From assembly GCA_025200525.1 (NCBI GenBank), contig CM045758.1, positions 60,700,649-60,764,648 on the forward strand: a stretch of DNA of 64,000 nt, in the 5' to 3' direction. The position numbers and the translations under genes were made by a program. The notes beneath the pieces are model-generated. The model saw nothing but the letters and a program-made list of their open reading frames with translations, had not been told where the DNA came from and did not search any database. The stretch's first letter is position 1. Each line of letters begins with the position of its first letter. The stretch is from Camellia lanceoleosa. Taxonomy: Eukaryota; Streptophyta; Magnoliopsida; Ericales; Theaceae. This document shows positions 12,125-23,888 of this stretch, piece after piece.

Positions 12125-12400
12125 AAAAAAAATTAAAAAAAGACCTCTAATGAGTTCTCTCCATTATGTGTGTTGGGGGGGGGAGGGGGGGAACTTAACA
12201 CTATTACCTCTGTTATAAACATATGTATTCTTGTGTCAGAATTTTTAAATTGTTTTTACAAATTAAAAGTATTTAAGGAAAATTTTTAACTGGTAAAAGA
12301 AATTTTTTAAAAATTCAATACGGGAATATATTATTTTAAAGTTTTTGTTGTTCGTGCCAAATAAACAATTTGAGTAGAGAGACAAACAATTTTTTCGATC
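12125..12400. other. Non-coding stretch with interrupted G-run
   Basis: AT-rich, with no gene visible. It includes nine G (12175-12183), one A, then seven G (12185-12191), an unusual G-rich tract in very AT-rich surroundings and a possible quadruplex or slippage site. Confidence 0.5.
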
Positions 12401-12489
12401 TTGCTTTTTGTGTATTTGTTTAGTTGTGAGTTTATAGGTGCTTCAATGGAATCTGAATTCTCTAATTCTTCCCTTATAGTGTTGCTTGT

Positions 12490-13459
12490 AGTCAAGGTTT
12501 TAAAAAGCAGCTTCAACCATTACGTAACACCGTTACGTAATGTTTATGGTTGCTATTGCCATCCGTTACAGTTGTTATTACGGTATGACAGAAATTCACA
12601 CGTAACGGTTGTTTCAATGTTATGTAATAGTTATAGCAGTACCATAACGGCCGTATTGGTCCATTATACATTTTTACAATAGCTTTCTTTCCAAAAAAAT
12701 ACAAAAAAAAACAAAAAAATGAATGAAGAATAAAAGCTTACAAAAAAAAAAAAAGGAAAAAAAAAAGAACAAATATTCAAATGATCCAAAGTCCCAATAA
12801 AAACTCTTATACGATTTTTTTTTATAATTTTTTTTTTATTTTTTTATTTCATTACATTAGCATATAAAATATAATATATATATAAACAATGGCTGTATTT
12901 ATTTTTATAATCATTTTATTTAATATTTAATATTTAATATTTTTTTATTTTGTTACTAAAATATATTGTCTAAAAAATGCCTTTAAAAAAATAAATAAAG
13001 TCAGTAGCTCAAAAATAATTTTTGTTTGTGACACAATTTGTATTTTTTTTAATCATTTCAATTAATAATTGTGAATATTTTCTATTTAGTTAGTTCAGGT
13101 ATTGGTCAAAAACAATTGTAAATATTTAAAATCATTTATTCGTATAGTAATTAACTATTGAAACAAAATGTAAGAAACTTTTTTTATAGTGATTTAAAAA
13201 ATATGAAATATATTGGATAATACTTAAAAACTAATAAAAATTTATCAAAATCTATTTTAAACCCAATAAATGTGATTTTGAAAAGAAAAAAAAATATTTG
13301 TATCGGCAAGTTTTTTTTTTTTTTTTTAAAATTGTGCGAAAAATTTTAAAAAAATTTATGGTTCTAGTTACTGCAGCCGTTACTCTACGGCCTTTACACC
13401 CGGCAACCACAATCGCACCACTGCAACTGTTATGACAACCGTAACCGCTTTTTGAAAAC
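12490..13459. mobile_element. Non-autonomous terminal-inverted-repeat DNA element (hAT-like size of TSD)
   Basis: A 970-bp stretch flanked by the 8-bp direct repeat TTGCTTGT (12482-12489 and 13460-13467). The ends are imperfectly inverted: GGTTTTAAAAAGC at the left and the complement of GCTTTTTGAAAAC at the right. Subterminal regions on both sides are rich in CCGTTAC / GTAACGG motifs, including CGTTACGTAA near 12530. The interior is AT-rich and non-coding. An 8-bp duplication fits hAT superfamily insertion, but no transposase is present and the first bases of the left end are not mirrored. Confidence 0.5.
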
Positions 13460-15231
13460 TTGCTTGTGGTGCTCCAAAATGACATGGTTTTAAGGCAAAA
13501 CTTAGAAAAGAAAATATCTTATTCTTCTTTGTCCTCCAATGACCCCGCTACCTCTGGTGACTCATTGTCTTTGTCACGACCCAAACCCGCTCCTAAAAGT
13601 TTGGTCCATGACTGCCCTGTTCTTAGGTCTCAAAACAAAATTGCAAAATAATATTTATTCAAATACGAGGCCTTAAACGGAAGCAGATACCAAAAATAAT
13701 AACAGAACGTCCATTGAGCAGTGCTTAAATGCTAGGATCTTAAACATTACATCATATAAACAAATATCACATACGCAATTCATGTATATACAGTCCAAGA
13801 CATATAGGTATAGGCAAAAGTTCACAACCCAAAATCTACATCTGAACTTAATGTGCAACAAAAGCCACCATAGCCTGAACAAAACCAAGCTCGGTAAATT
13901 ATACTACGTCTCTACACGGAGACTCTTCCTGCGTGGCTTGATAGAGATGCGGACCTCGATACAACTCTAGTGTTGATCCTCGATGGCTAACCTATATATA
14001 TATATATAAAATAAAAGGGTGAGCTAGTGCCCAGTGAGTAATATTAAAGTAAAGAGGTTAATGAATGATGTCCTTAACATTAGGAAAGCATATGTCATAA
14101 TTCCGAAACATTTCTTAAATCATTTCAAAAAAACATTTATCGCATCATAATCCATGCCTTTTCAAATGGAATACATATGTGAAACTATTACAAAACATTT
14201 TACGTGGTACGTGGTAGGCTCACTTATACAAAAGGTTAGAAGCATTTTTCAAAATAAGACATCCATTCACGCATATAAAACAACACATCGTAACATGAGT
14301 CATATAGCGATGTAAAAACATTTGTATTCATATCATACGTTCTGAACGACCTCGGGTCCACGTATAACAAAATGGCCTTAGGCCCAATCATATATCAAAA
14401 TGACCTTAGGTCTAAACGTATCATATCACATCACTGTATATGATCATGGAGTAGATGGAACATTGACATCTCTCCACCTCTCCTTAGGCCTAATTCATGT
14501 ATGTATGGACCCAAGAGGTGACTCGTACGAACTCTAGAGGTGACTACTACTGTAGCACTTAGTTCCATACAGCACTTTGTTCCATACTAAAAGTCAATAG
14601 GTCTTAAAAACTGAACAATCATGCCATAGCATAAATGAAACAAATAAGCGGAACGGCCTTGGGCCCATCATATCATATTATAAATAATTCACATTTCTTG
14701 TTCATAACTTATTTCACATTTCTTGGAAACTTGTGCATTTAGATAAAATGTAACATTTAAAGAATCATGTCATACATAAATCAAGATAGATAATGAAAAA
14801 CATATCTTTATTATATTATTACTCACAGTGATGGGCTCCTGGTAGCAGTTGGACGATGTCCTCGTCTTGACCTACAATCACAATTACATAACATAATGTA
14901 TGAATATAATCGATTCCTTTCTTTTCTCTTTAATCAATTATTTATGTTGGCTTTAAAATCATTAGTCTTTAATAGGTCATAATCCGTGTCTAGGAAAATA
15001 GGAGGAAACAAAAGGAAATTGGGTTAGAAGAAGAAATAACATTAAACCGGTATACAGAAAGTGAACAACCTTCACTAATTTGAACATATCTATTTGTATA
15101 CTTAGAATTTGGATGTGAGGCCACCACCATTAGAAACTAGACTTCTGGGGCTTGAATTTAGCCTCAAGAATCACTTAAAATGAAGTCTGGAAGAGAGAGA
15201 TATGCTTACTTGAAGTTGAGGTGAAACAGGG

Positions 15232-15371
15232 GAGTGCCGCACGTGCTAGACCAAATCCGCACATGCGGGAAATCTAGGGCACGTGTGGGGGCACGTGCTT
15301 TTATTTCAAAATAAAAAATGTTGCTGGAAGAAGGCTTTCGCACGTGCGGGAAGCCCCGTCGCACATGCAGC
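15232..15371. repeat. Array of GCACGTGC-type palindromes in solo LTR
   Basis: Six variants of CGCACGTGCGG / GCACATGC are scattered here (for example near 15238, 15262, 15283, 15293, 15339 and 15360). The core CACGTG is the plant G-box recognised by bHLH and bZIP factors. The degenerate copies suggest an older array than at 23889-24080. Confidence 0.7.
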
Positions 15372-16020
15372 TCTGGGCAAAAACTGCTATCCGAAAATAT
15401 CAGTCGGTTCTAACACTTGTTCTTTCATTTTCTAAGCTAGGTTTCAACTTAAATCATTCAAAAACATGTAAAACTAATAAAAAAACATGAGATTATGGTT
15501 GTTTTCTAAATCAAAACACTAAAAATACCATGAATCTTTAAGCAAGAAAGATCAAAATCCTTGTTTAGTTCTTTATCAAACTTTTCCAAAACTTCTTCTT
15601 CTAAACTCATGTAGATCTTCATTTCATATATGATTAACCATACAAAACCTCAAGATTAAGGCTCAACATCTCATAATCAACTTCAAGATAAGCAAATGTC
15701 AGGAAATTGATCTTAAATCAAGCAAATCTAAAGAATCAAAGTTCAATTCCATGAAGAGAGCCCATTTAAACTTATTCTTCTCAACCCCAACTCAACTAGG
15801 TGTTTACTCTTCATCTTAGGTCATGAATTCAAACAAATAATAGGTCAATCTCAAGAGATTAAGTTGATTACACATACCTTGAGCCAATCTCTTAAATCCT
15901 ACTTTAATTCCATCAATTTCCCCATCTTTCTTCTTCATTCTTAAGCTTTCTCTTCTTCTCTTACTCTCTCCAGATTTTTCTTTCCCTCCTCTTTTTTGTT
16001 GAGTCTCTTTCTCAACCAAG

Positions 16021-16041
16021 ACATATATATATATATATATA
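16021..16041. repeat. (TA)n microsatellite
   Basis: TA dinucleotide run inside the solo LTR. The CT-rich stretch just left of it and this run would form a TATA-like segment on the minus strand. Confidence 0.7.
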
Positions 16042-16947
16042 CATAGATATAAAATATTAAGATATAATATTAACAAAATCAATTTAATTCGTTCCAAATC
16101 AGATTTTTACAAAACTTCATACTAGGCTCTAAAAATCATGCTGATCATAAATATGTGGTCGGTTTTGATTTATCGCACCTCTAAGACATTCAATTTTCAG
16201 TCCAAAAGTCACAATTTTAACAGATTTTCTTATAATTGACAGATACAACTTCAAATCCTTATAATTCACATCCTTAAACATGCAATTCCACATCAACAAT
16301 ATAAAATCATGACTAATCGCAAGTCCCACATAATTTAATTAACCTAATTTGACTTCTATTAGAGCCTAATTAATTATATTTGAATTTATCAGTTCGAATA
16401 ATATTTTTAATCAAACTCCCAAAAGGGTCCAAATATCGAATTAAGCTTATTTCCATCATCAATTGTGAAATCTCACATCAGTAAAGCCCTCAATTTCAGG
16501 TCAACTCAAGGTCTTCGGTAATAAATTATATACTTAGATTAAATACCTCATAAATAAATTTAATCCACAATAACCTTAATTCCTAGTCCTTATAACGTAA
16601 TTAACTCCAATTTGGACCCAATTAATCAAATCTCAATTTTGTAAATTTGAATTGAATATTTAATCAAACCTCCATGTGGTCCAATATTCAAATTTAAAAT
16701 AATTCAACTCATTAATTATTCTTTCTTGAGCCACTTAGGCTTTCAAGTTCTAATTCCAAAATAAATCTCCCATAAAATCGTACACAAATCAGTCTCCATG
16801 ATTTTCATAATTCCCAAATTAAATTAGAATAGTAGGCCATAAAATTCAAATCTCCGTCATTAATTAAATATAAGGTATTACGCGATGGCGTTGTTACAAT
16901 CTTACCCTCTCCAGCAACCTTACCACTCAGAGACAGCCCTAAGGTGA

Positions 16948-17299
16948 GACGACCAAGGCAGTCACCTCAAGCCCCCAATTTTGAACAAAATTTAGGGCCT
17001 TCAACCAGAAGTGTGTATTATATCGTGTTATTTCATAATTACTTTAATATTAACTCAATCCATTTATTATCATGTTGTCATATAGTGTTATTTTGATTTG
17101 TGTCTGATTGATGTTTAATGTGAAAACTTTCACTTTTAGTTAAAAATAATTTAGCAAGTGTATAGTGAGATTATAATTTTTCTCACAAGCTAAATTTTAA
17201 AAAATTTATTTCTACTAAATGAAATTATTCATAAAATAATTGATTTCAATTCAATTGTGTTTTTTTGATTAAAAAAATTATACCTTATTACTATATAAT
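16948..17299. other. Non-coding AT-rich stretch
   Basis: Beyond the terminal codon of the split frame I see only AT-rich sequence with no coding or repeat structure that I recognise. It lies between that frame and the sequence I assign to element C. Confidence 0.4.
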
Positions 17300-17841
17300 T
17301 GTGGGTATTGATTTATGACCTCATAACCAAACATATCTCTCTTCAAGGATCTAGGGAACTTAGCTAGAGAGCACGTGATAGAATAGATTAAACCAACACC
17401 TGCACATAAGAAGATAAGAAATACCATAGTGGTTCGTCCACCCGGGGGCACTATGACAATCAAGTTAGTCACTTATCTCTCAATGATATCAACTCAATTG
17501 ACAGTGCACAAGTAAAAGCATACCTTAGACCCACGGGGGTGTCTTACTTTTGTAGCAAGCAGTGCTCTCGTCCCCTAGAAGTCTTACTTCATAGGACTCA
17601 AGCACAACATTTATCTCATACTCTTAGTTAGATAAGAATGATCCCATTAAAGAGCCTCATCTCTATCCAAACTAAGTGCTTCAACGTATGTAGGACTCTT
17701 GTCCTCTATCCGAATATCTTAGGTTCCGATATTGTCGCACCATATCTTGGTAATATCACAATAATCTCGACATTATGGCTCGTCCACTTGGTACGTCGGC
17801 CACATGGCGCGACCTTAAAAATATTTGCCCACAACTGCCCC

Positions 17842-17881
17842 TAGGTTCTATTACCTCGGCAAACTGAGGTGATAGAACCTA
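17842..17881. repeat. 16-bp inverted repeat (hairpin)
   Basis: Arms TAGGTTCTATTACCTC (17842-17857) and GAGGTGATAGAACCTA (17866-17881) pair over 16 positions with one mismatch (a G-U pair in RNA) and an 8-base loop. It lies in the non-coding left part of element C, in presumed LTR sequence. Its role is unknown. Confidence 0.65.
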
Positions 17882-18316
17882 TATCATTTGATCTCTCAAC
17901 ATATCAGCTAAACAACTTGCAAAAGATACTCACTGACTGAGATCATGACTTGTTGGCTTCAAGAAACGAGGACTCAAATGCCCATTCCTCAGGAATAAAG
18001 AACCAACATCTCATCCAAGATCATCGTACTAGCCAAGATCATGACTCGCTAGTTCAAGAATTTCAAGAACCCAAGATGTGTATGAGTTGTCATCACATAA
18101 CAAACCCAACAGCTCTGTCCACGTGTCGCCTTGTTACTGGATCATGCAAATCACATCAACAGATGCATCCCATCAATGCCACCCCACGCTGCTTGACGTT
18201 AGCAAGACACATCTTCCTAAGTAGTTAAATCATTTGCTTTGTTGCCCTTTTGAATTCCACCAAAATACTTTCCCTTTCTCTTTCCATCCCTTCATTCTAC
18301 AACCTCAACTCTCCCA

Positions 18317-18318
<2 letters not shown>

Positions 18319-18352
<34 letters not shown>
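18319..18352 (+). repeat. (CT)n microsatellite, likely leader of antisense gene
   Basis: A CT run about 650 bases before the first recognisable codons of the plus-strand gene of element C. CT-rich tracts are frequent in plant 5' leaders. Three short frames across it are low-complexity artefacts. Confidence 0.7.
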
Positions 18353-18356
<4 letters not shown>

Positions 18357-19001
18357 CATCACAAATCGCTATTGTTCCCCATTCAAGGTCTTTGTAATTC
18401 CCTTGACCCTCTACCTTCAACGATTGTTCAAGTAATCTGCTCCAACCAAAAGCATCGCCTCACTCCGACAATCTCGAATCTAGCATCTATCTCTCAATTT
18501 CCAACCTATATGTCTCGAAACTATTCATGTTCAACACTTATTTCTTGTGTTCTTGCAAGTCTTTTAGGTTTTTGAACACATTCTTCACATTATGGCAATC
18601 TTGATACACTTTTCACCCTACCCACACAGATTTCGCATTTGCTGTTGTATTGTTAACATTTACGAACTCTTCCATTCGTAATGATCATTTTCATGTTTTC
18701 CAGAGACTTGCATTTTTATTTGTTATCTTTATTTTGAATAAATTTCTTCTTTGAACTTCAAACTTCAAATCTGATTGTTGCATTTCTTTACTGTTCCCAG
18801 ATTTCTCCATTCAGCTCTTGCCTTTGCTAGATTTAGGACTTGGGATTTGTTAGAACACTAGGAAAACAAAACTCCCATTAGAAGCTTAGGAATTTCCAAA
18901 ACCCATAGGCCAAAACGTCCATAGCAGCATTTTGAAACCCTAGGTTTTGGCCATCTCGGCAATAGAAATTGTCCACGCTAGACAAAGCTTTTTCCTACAC
19001 A

Positions 19002-21369
19002 ATGGGTATGCACAAATGGAGAGTGGATTCTCCTGAGAAATTACTATAATTTCACCAAGAATTTGACATCCCAGCCGATGTCCATATCAGACTAGCTAGA
19101 GATGCCGACACGCATATCCCAGGAAAAGACACAATGCCTTTCCCAATAGTGTCCATCACTGAAGATGGAGTTAGGCTCCCCCACAATCCCCTATTCAGAG
19201 AACTCCTGCATTTTTACAAACTTACCCTTATGTAACTAGCCATAAACACTTTTAAGATAATCAACGGCATAGCTGAATTGTGTAGCCAACATAATGCTAG
19301 GTTAACCCTTGCTGATGTCCAGTACTGTTACACTATATGCAAGCTCCAATTTAAAAATGACATCTCATACTACCTAAAGCCAAGATCCATCGCTTACAAA
19401 GTAATTATCGACCTCAGTGACTCTAACAAATGTGCTGGAGAGGATTACTTGATTGTCTTAGGCAACTGGGAGTTTGCTTCCGATGATCGCCGATGTCTCT
19501 TTTTTTGCCCAGAGAGCCCTTAGGAAGTGAGGAGGGGTGTCCTAGCTTTAGATTCCCAACATTCTTTTACTTCGTTCTAGCATCTTACACTTGTAAAAAT
19601 AATTACCTAATCTTTTGTTAAATCTGTCTGTAGTACTTGAACAATCCATCAAAACAGTACGAAAAGCCTACGTCAAATGGCCAGACGTAGACAAACTCTA
19701 CCTCTACTTGGATCAATGGAAAGCACCTATCTTGCTCAATTATGTGCTAACATATCGGTCTCCGTTTCTTGATGTTCCATCTAGAAGGAAGACTTCATCT
19801 TCTGCCACAACACCACCAACAACATCTTCCCCATGCACAGACCAAGCCTCTACTATGGCTCCATCCCATCACATCTCACCAGCTCAATGCCAGCGTCATC
19901 ATCGACATACCAAAGCTCCTACAAAAAAGACCAAGAGCAAAGAGAGAAACTTTAACCTTGCGGTGTACGACCTATCAAATCCACCAATTGCATTAACCAC
20001 CTATTGCCTCAGCACTAGAGTTACAGTTGCTAAAACACCAGAAAAAAATAGGTAAAAACCAGCTGTCGCCAAAGACCTCCTCGCGAGTCTCCCTAACGTG
20101 GTATCAATCCATTTAACCTTTTCCCCACCTTATGTTTAGAAACAGAAGAGAGTGAAAAAGGCCAAGGCAAAAGCCAAGGTCACAGTCACTCCTTCTGATG
20201 AAGAGGAGGATCTTGAAAATGCAATGTCGATATCCAAGATGGTTGAGGCAGAAAAGAGGCAGGCCACCACTGATTCCGTCGATGGCCCTTCACCAAAACA
20301 CTCAAAGTCTTCTATGGCCAACAACACCTCAGACGCCTTCATACCCAACATCTTAATTGAAAGTCGTTCTATCAGGCTAAGCAAAAGTGCCTCCTGCCAG
20401 TCTAAGATCGCTGCTGCCACTGTGCTCCTTTCTGTAGACATGGAAGCCATCAGTGACTATAATGAATATGAGCACTTCACATTCATGATGAGGAACTCAA
20501 TAGTGGTAAGTTTCTATTTTGCTTTTAATCCAACACTGTACACTTAGGATTACTTGTATATTGTACTAACTCATCTTCTCTTCTTTACAGACTATGCAGC
20601 ATGCTCACGTCTTTGCATATAAGGCTGAGTTGATGAAGAAGGACCTCATGAAGAAAACATAAGAGGCTGCTGATTACCTTTGTCAACTTAACCAGGCCGA
20701 GACGGCAAGGATGAAGCTGCTAGACAAAGTTAGCGTGGCCAGGAAAATCGAGCAAATGGCTGAGGCCGCGACTAAGGCATTTGAGGAAAAGGCTGCCAAA
20801 TCCAAGAAAGAACTAGCCGAGATGTTGCTATAAAAGACACCAAGATCAAGGCAGCCAACAAGAAGGCCTACGCCGAAGGCTAGGAAAACGTTAGAGAGCA
20901 GTACAAAAAGCAGGTCAATCAAGCCTGTAACAAAGGCTACTACCTCAGATGGATAACGACACTTAAAAAGCTATTTGTCCCTAAGGACTCTCCTCTCAGA
21001 GACCTCAGTCAACTGGACATGCCCTTCCCTCCTTTCCTCGTCCAATTCGAGAAGGAGAAGGAAGACAAAGAAGAAAAAGATCAAGGAGCAAATTCTTCCA
21101 CCGTTGGAGTCGAGTCCCCAACCTTGAACAACTAGGTCCTGGACCCGACCAACGAGGATGATGATGAGGTTTCTAAGAGTACCTCTTCGAAAGAAGGGTG
21201 ATGCTTTTGGAGCCTACAAGAGCCTTGAAGATACTCTAAAAGAAATAGACCAAGAAGTCGCAGTCGATGCCGAGGCTGAGAAGGCTACCGCACTATCCAC
21301 CAAGGTTGACACACCGCCAGTAGCCAAAATGGAGCAGATTGAAAACATTGCCCCAACATCCAGTACTTA
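19002..21369 (+). pseudogene. Antisense gene of element C, Transposase_28 ('putative gypsy type transposon')-like, broken
   Basis: The first conserved stretch runs in one frame from 19002 to 19523, with two internal stops. It contains FPIVSITEDGVRLP, FRELLHFYKL, NTFKIINGIAELC and EDYLIVLGNWEF, the pattern of the plant N-terminal domain annotated PF04195. Pro/Ser/Thr-rich sequence follows (about 19690-20055). Then comes a basic and acidic segment with a clean intron (20506-20590), a Lys/Glu/Ala-rich coiled-coil region (20591-20940) and a C-terminal block FVPKDSPLRDLSQLDMPFPP near 20970. Stops at TAA and TAG positions interrupt the coiled coil. The gene runs opposite to and converges on the pol of element C, an arrangement known for some Tat-lineage elements. 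Its function is unknown. The domain name is from memory of the family pattern, not a search. Confidence 0.6.
20506..20590 (+). other. Predicted 85-nt intron in the antisense gene of element C
   Basis: The donor GTAAGT at 20506 and the acceptor TTCTTTACAG ending at 20590 join ...RNSIV to TMQHAHVFAYKAEL in one frame. Reading through instead reaches a stop at about 20547. The A/T-rich interior and pyrimidine-rich 3' end are typical of plant introns. Confidence 0.75.
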
Positions 21370-21887
21370 GGATTTTTTTATTTTTTTTAAGTTATACTTT
21401 TCCTTTCTATGTTGAATAATCTTTGTTTTTGCCAAGTCGAAGTGCCTTTTAATGTACTGAAACAGTTTTTCATTTGATGAATGCAAGTTTATTTTGACTA
21501 AATGTTGAATGCTTGCTTATTTATTTTTCCTTCATATGCCTTGTATACTTTAACTATCTTTGACACTTTACTTCTCATGAATTCTTCTAAGTACAACATC
21601 TTTGATATCATCTCGGCTAACCTATAATGGACTCATTTCGATCATGAAATAAATTGTTGTCACGTATTAGCAACTTATCCCAAGTATAATTCGTCTCGAC
21701 TCCTTGTCCCCTAATGTGAATAAAAGTTAAAAATTATAATCTCATTAAGGATCACCATCTGAATCTTACCTAAGTCTAACTTAGACATCCATGACCAAAG
21801 TCATCGTGTTTAGCTCGTCTAAATAAAACACTTAAGGCTTGACCTTAGTGCACCGAGAGTACTAGATACCTCGCCTTTTCGTACAAA
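21370..21887. other. Convergent 3' region of element C (left half)
   Basis: Non-coding, T-rich sequence after the antisense gene. It continues, across the insertion of element A, at 60770-60989 up to the 3' end of the minus-strand integrase of C. Transcription from the two sides would converge here. Confidence 0.45.
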
Positions 21888-22104
21888 CTAGCTGTAAACA
21901 CCCCATTTTTGACCGCCTGCAAGACTCAGACGGTTAATTCAATGCACTCAATGATGAAAGTTGAATTATGTATTCGCAGTGATTCGGAATCAATCAGGCT
22001 CTTGAAATAACTTCACATCTTCAACATTTACCTTGGTTGAACCATTGAGTTTCATTTTTGGACCATTTCTCACCCTGAGTTGAGTTTGAACCAAAAAAAT
22101 AAAG

Positions 22105-22178
22105 GTGGCCATCAAGGCCCGGTCGTGCATTAGTGATGGTCGGCCGTGGCTATGAATGGCCGGCCGGCCTTTGATGGC
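22105..22178 (+). repeat. GGCCGGCC palindromic array upstream of the LTR TATA box
   Basis: Overlapping TGGCC / GGCCGGCCGGCC modules separated by about 20 bases lie 80-150 bases before TATAAA. The equivalent position in the 3' LTR (53688-53760) carries the same array. This suggests a protein-binding region of U3. Confidence 0.6.
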
Positions 22179-22254
22179 AATAAACATTGTTCTGGACAGG
22201 AGGCCGCCAACTGTCCATTTTTGAAGATATTTGTCACCTTTTGAGCTCGAATTC

Positions 22255-22260
22255 TATAAA
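22255..22260 (+). promoter_or_regulatory. TATA box of element A 5' LTR
   Basis: TATAAA in the context GAATTCTATAAAACCG, conserved at 53837-53842 in the 3' LTR. It follows the GC palindrome array, as expected at the U3/R border, so element transcription probably starts about 30 bases downstream. Confidence 0.7.
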
Positions 22261-23225
22261 ACCGAAGCTCTGGGATTGTTTTAACGGTTGAACAAAATTC
22301 TAGGAGTGATATATACACCTTGAGAGCTCTTGACTCCTCCTTCTTCCATGGCAAGTTATCTTTGAGCTAACCTAGCTTGCTTACACCACCTCTACACACC
22401 ATATACAACCTTGTCTTACCACTCTAAAGCCTTGGTTGATCTAGGAGAAGTGTAATTCGAGCTTGAGAACATTGAAACCAAGCTTGAAACATCAAACAAT
22501 AAGCTTACTTCTTGAAAGGTATAAGCTTGTTTTCTCTTCTCTTATCTCATTTCTATTATTTGCTTCATACTTCTTGCTGTTTTGGATCATTTTTGTCAAG
22601 ACCCGAACTTGCCCCCTAAAAGTCCGGGCATGACCCATACAGAAAAGACGCATATAACCCTGTAAATTTAACATATAGGGGCCTTATCGGAAGCAACAAA
22701 AATTATAAAAGGACGCCAAACCTAACAAAATCCATTGAGCTCCTTCTAATATGCCAGGACCTTACATAACACATGCACCATAAAGAATAAATAAAGTCCC
22801 AAAATACAAAGCTGACATACACATGCGCGTATATTTATACATACACAGTTCCAGCCCTAACATAGGGCGTTAACAAAAGAAATCATTGGAGTTATACACA
22901 CTAGTCCTTAGATAGGTAAACAAAATAGGCCAATCAACATAACAGACGCCACAAAATAGACAGCCGTGTAAGGTGCCTACACATGAGGGTTGACAAAAGG
23001 AGACGGGTACCATGGCTAGGATTGACCTCCTGGTAGGTTACCTACAACACAGACATAACACGGAGTAAGCTAAGCTCAGTGAATAGTAATATTAAATAAA
23101 ATGATACTCAACATAAAACATAATAGAGTATGACATAGAGGAAATACGAAGTTCACGTAGTTAGTCCAATTCTGTGCTAAATGCATGATGGCCCTAGGCC
23201 CAAACTTGTAACATATTCATGATGG

Positions 23226-23362
23226 CTAAAAGCCCTTACATATAATGGGACGAAGCCCTTGAAACATGCTGGCTAAAGCCCTTAAACAAATGGCGCGAAG
23301 CCCTTGAAACATGCTGGCTAAAAGCCCTTAAACAGATGGCACGAAGCCCTTGGAACATGCTG
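23226..23362. repeat. 46-bp tandem repeat, three copies
   Basis: CGAAGCCCTT recurs at 23251, 23296 and 23342, spaced 45 and 46 bases, each followed by GAAACATGCTGGCTAAA-like sequence. It is a minisatellite within the solo LTR. The related LTR near 14350-14420 has only weakly similar repeats. Confidence 0.7.
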
Positions 23363-23888
23363 TATGAATTCAAGTGGTGTCTCACACGAATTCTAGCGGT
23401 GGCTCCCTTCGTAGCACTTAGTTCCGTGTAGCACTTTGTTTCATATCACAGCAACTTATATTGAATGGCCGTAGGCCCAGAATCTTATAGAAAGTAGGTA
23501 CCTCATCTTTCCCGTTTCTTTCTTAACATACTTGAAACATTCTTAAACCATTAACATACACTCTTGGAAGGTTAACATAGCTACACACTTGAAACATTAA
23601 CATGGTTGCACACCATGCGTAACAAAATGCTAATGAAAGTTCTTAGCCATAGGTAAAGCGAATAATGATACTACTACTCACAGCGTTGAGATGACGTGTC
23701 TGTTCCTCCCGGAGTGTGGCCTGCACACATTCACAACTTACACTTTAGTTCATTGTTTTCTCATTAATCAACTTTCTGTTTCACTTCACTTCAAAGACGT
23801 ATATAAATATGAAAAAGCCATTAAATACATTCCGACCATATTAGAGGATTCTACACGCAAAACGGAGCAGACAACATTTTTCAGCATG

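Larger units (their letters stand above)
13572..16898. mobile_element. 3.3-kb solo LTR (TGTCACGACCC family)
   Basis: Starts TGTCACGACCC and ends GCGTTGTTACA. It is flanked by GTCTT (13567-13571) and ATCTT (16899-16903), a duplication with one transition. No second LTR and no gag or pol similarity are seen. It shares blocks with the solo LTR at 22594-24986 (TGTAGCACTTAGTTCC near 14545, and the GCACGTGC-type array), so they are one family. It contains a TA run near 16021-16041. Transcriptional orientation is not clear. Confidence 0.72.
12401..16947 (+). pseudogene. Short unidentified open frame interrupted by two insertions
   Basis: Three pieces, 12401-12489, 13468-13571 and 16904-16947, become one uninterrupted frame of 78 codons if the two insertions and one copy of each target duplication are disregarded. 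The pieces sum to 237 bases, including a terminal TGA at 16945-16947, and the frame is kept across both junctions. The middle piece is Ser-rich (SYSSLSS). I do not recognise the product. It may be an exon of an old gene or chance. The start at 12401 is only the first ATG of the frame. Confidence 0.3.
17300..21892 (-). mobile_element. Element C, left part: 3' region of a Tat-lineage Ty3/gypsy element
   Basis: This sequence is the continuation of the minus-strand element at 60770-63300. The two parts are separated exactly by element A, which duplicated CTAGC at 21888-21892 and 60765-60769. The left part holds a plus-strand (antisense to pol) gene remnant at 19002-21369 and, further left, non-coding sequence that probably includes the 3' LTR. 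A possible LTR end is TGTGGGTATTG at about 17300. The outer boundary is not verified because the other end lies outside the window. Confidence 0.55.

Noticed and set aside
13782..16329. Short frames inside the solo LTR
   Set aside because: Low-complexity or chance frames in AT-rich LTR sequence.
17278..17472. 64-codon minus-strand frame
   Set aside because: Probably LTR sequence of element C; no homologue recognised.
18234..18575. 113- and 61-codon frames rich in Ser/Leu
   Set aside because: Built on the CT microsatellite; no domain, more likely leader sequence.
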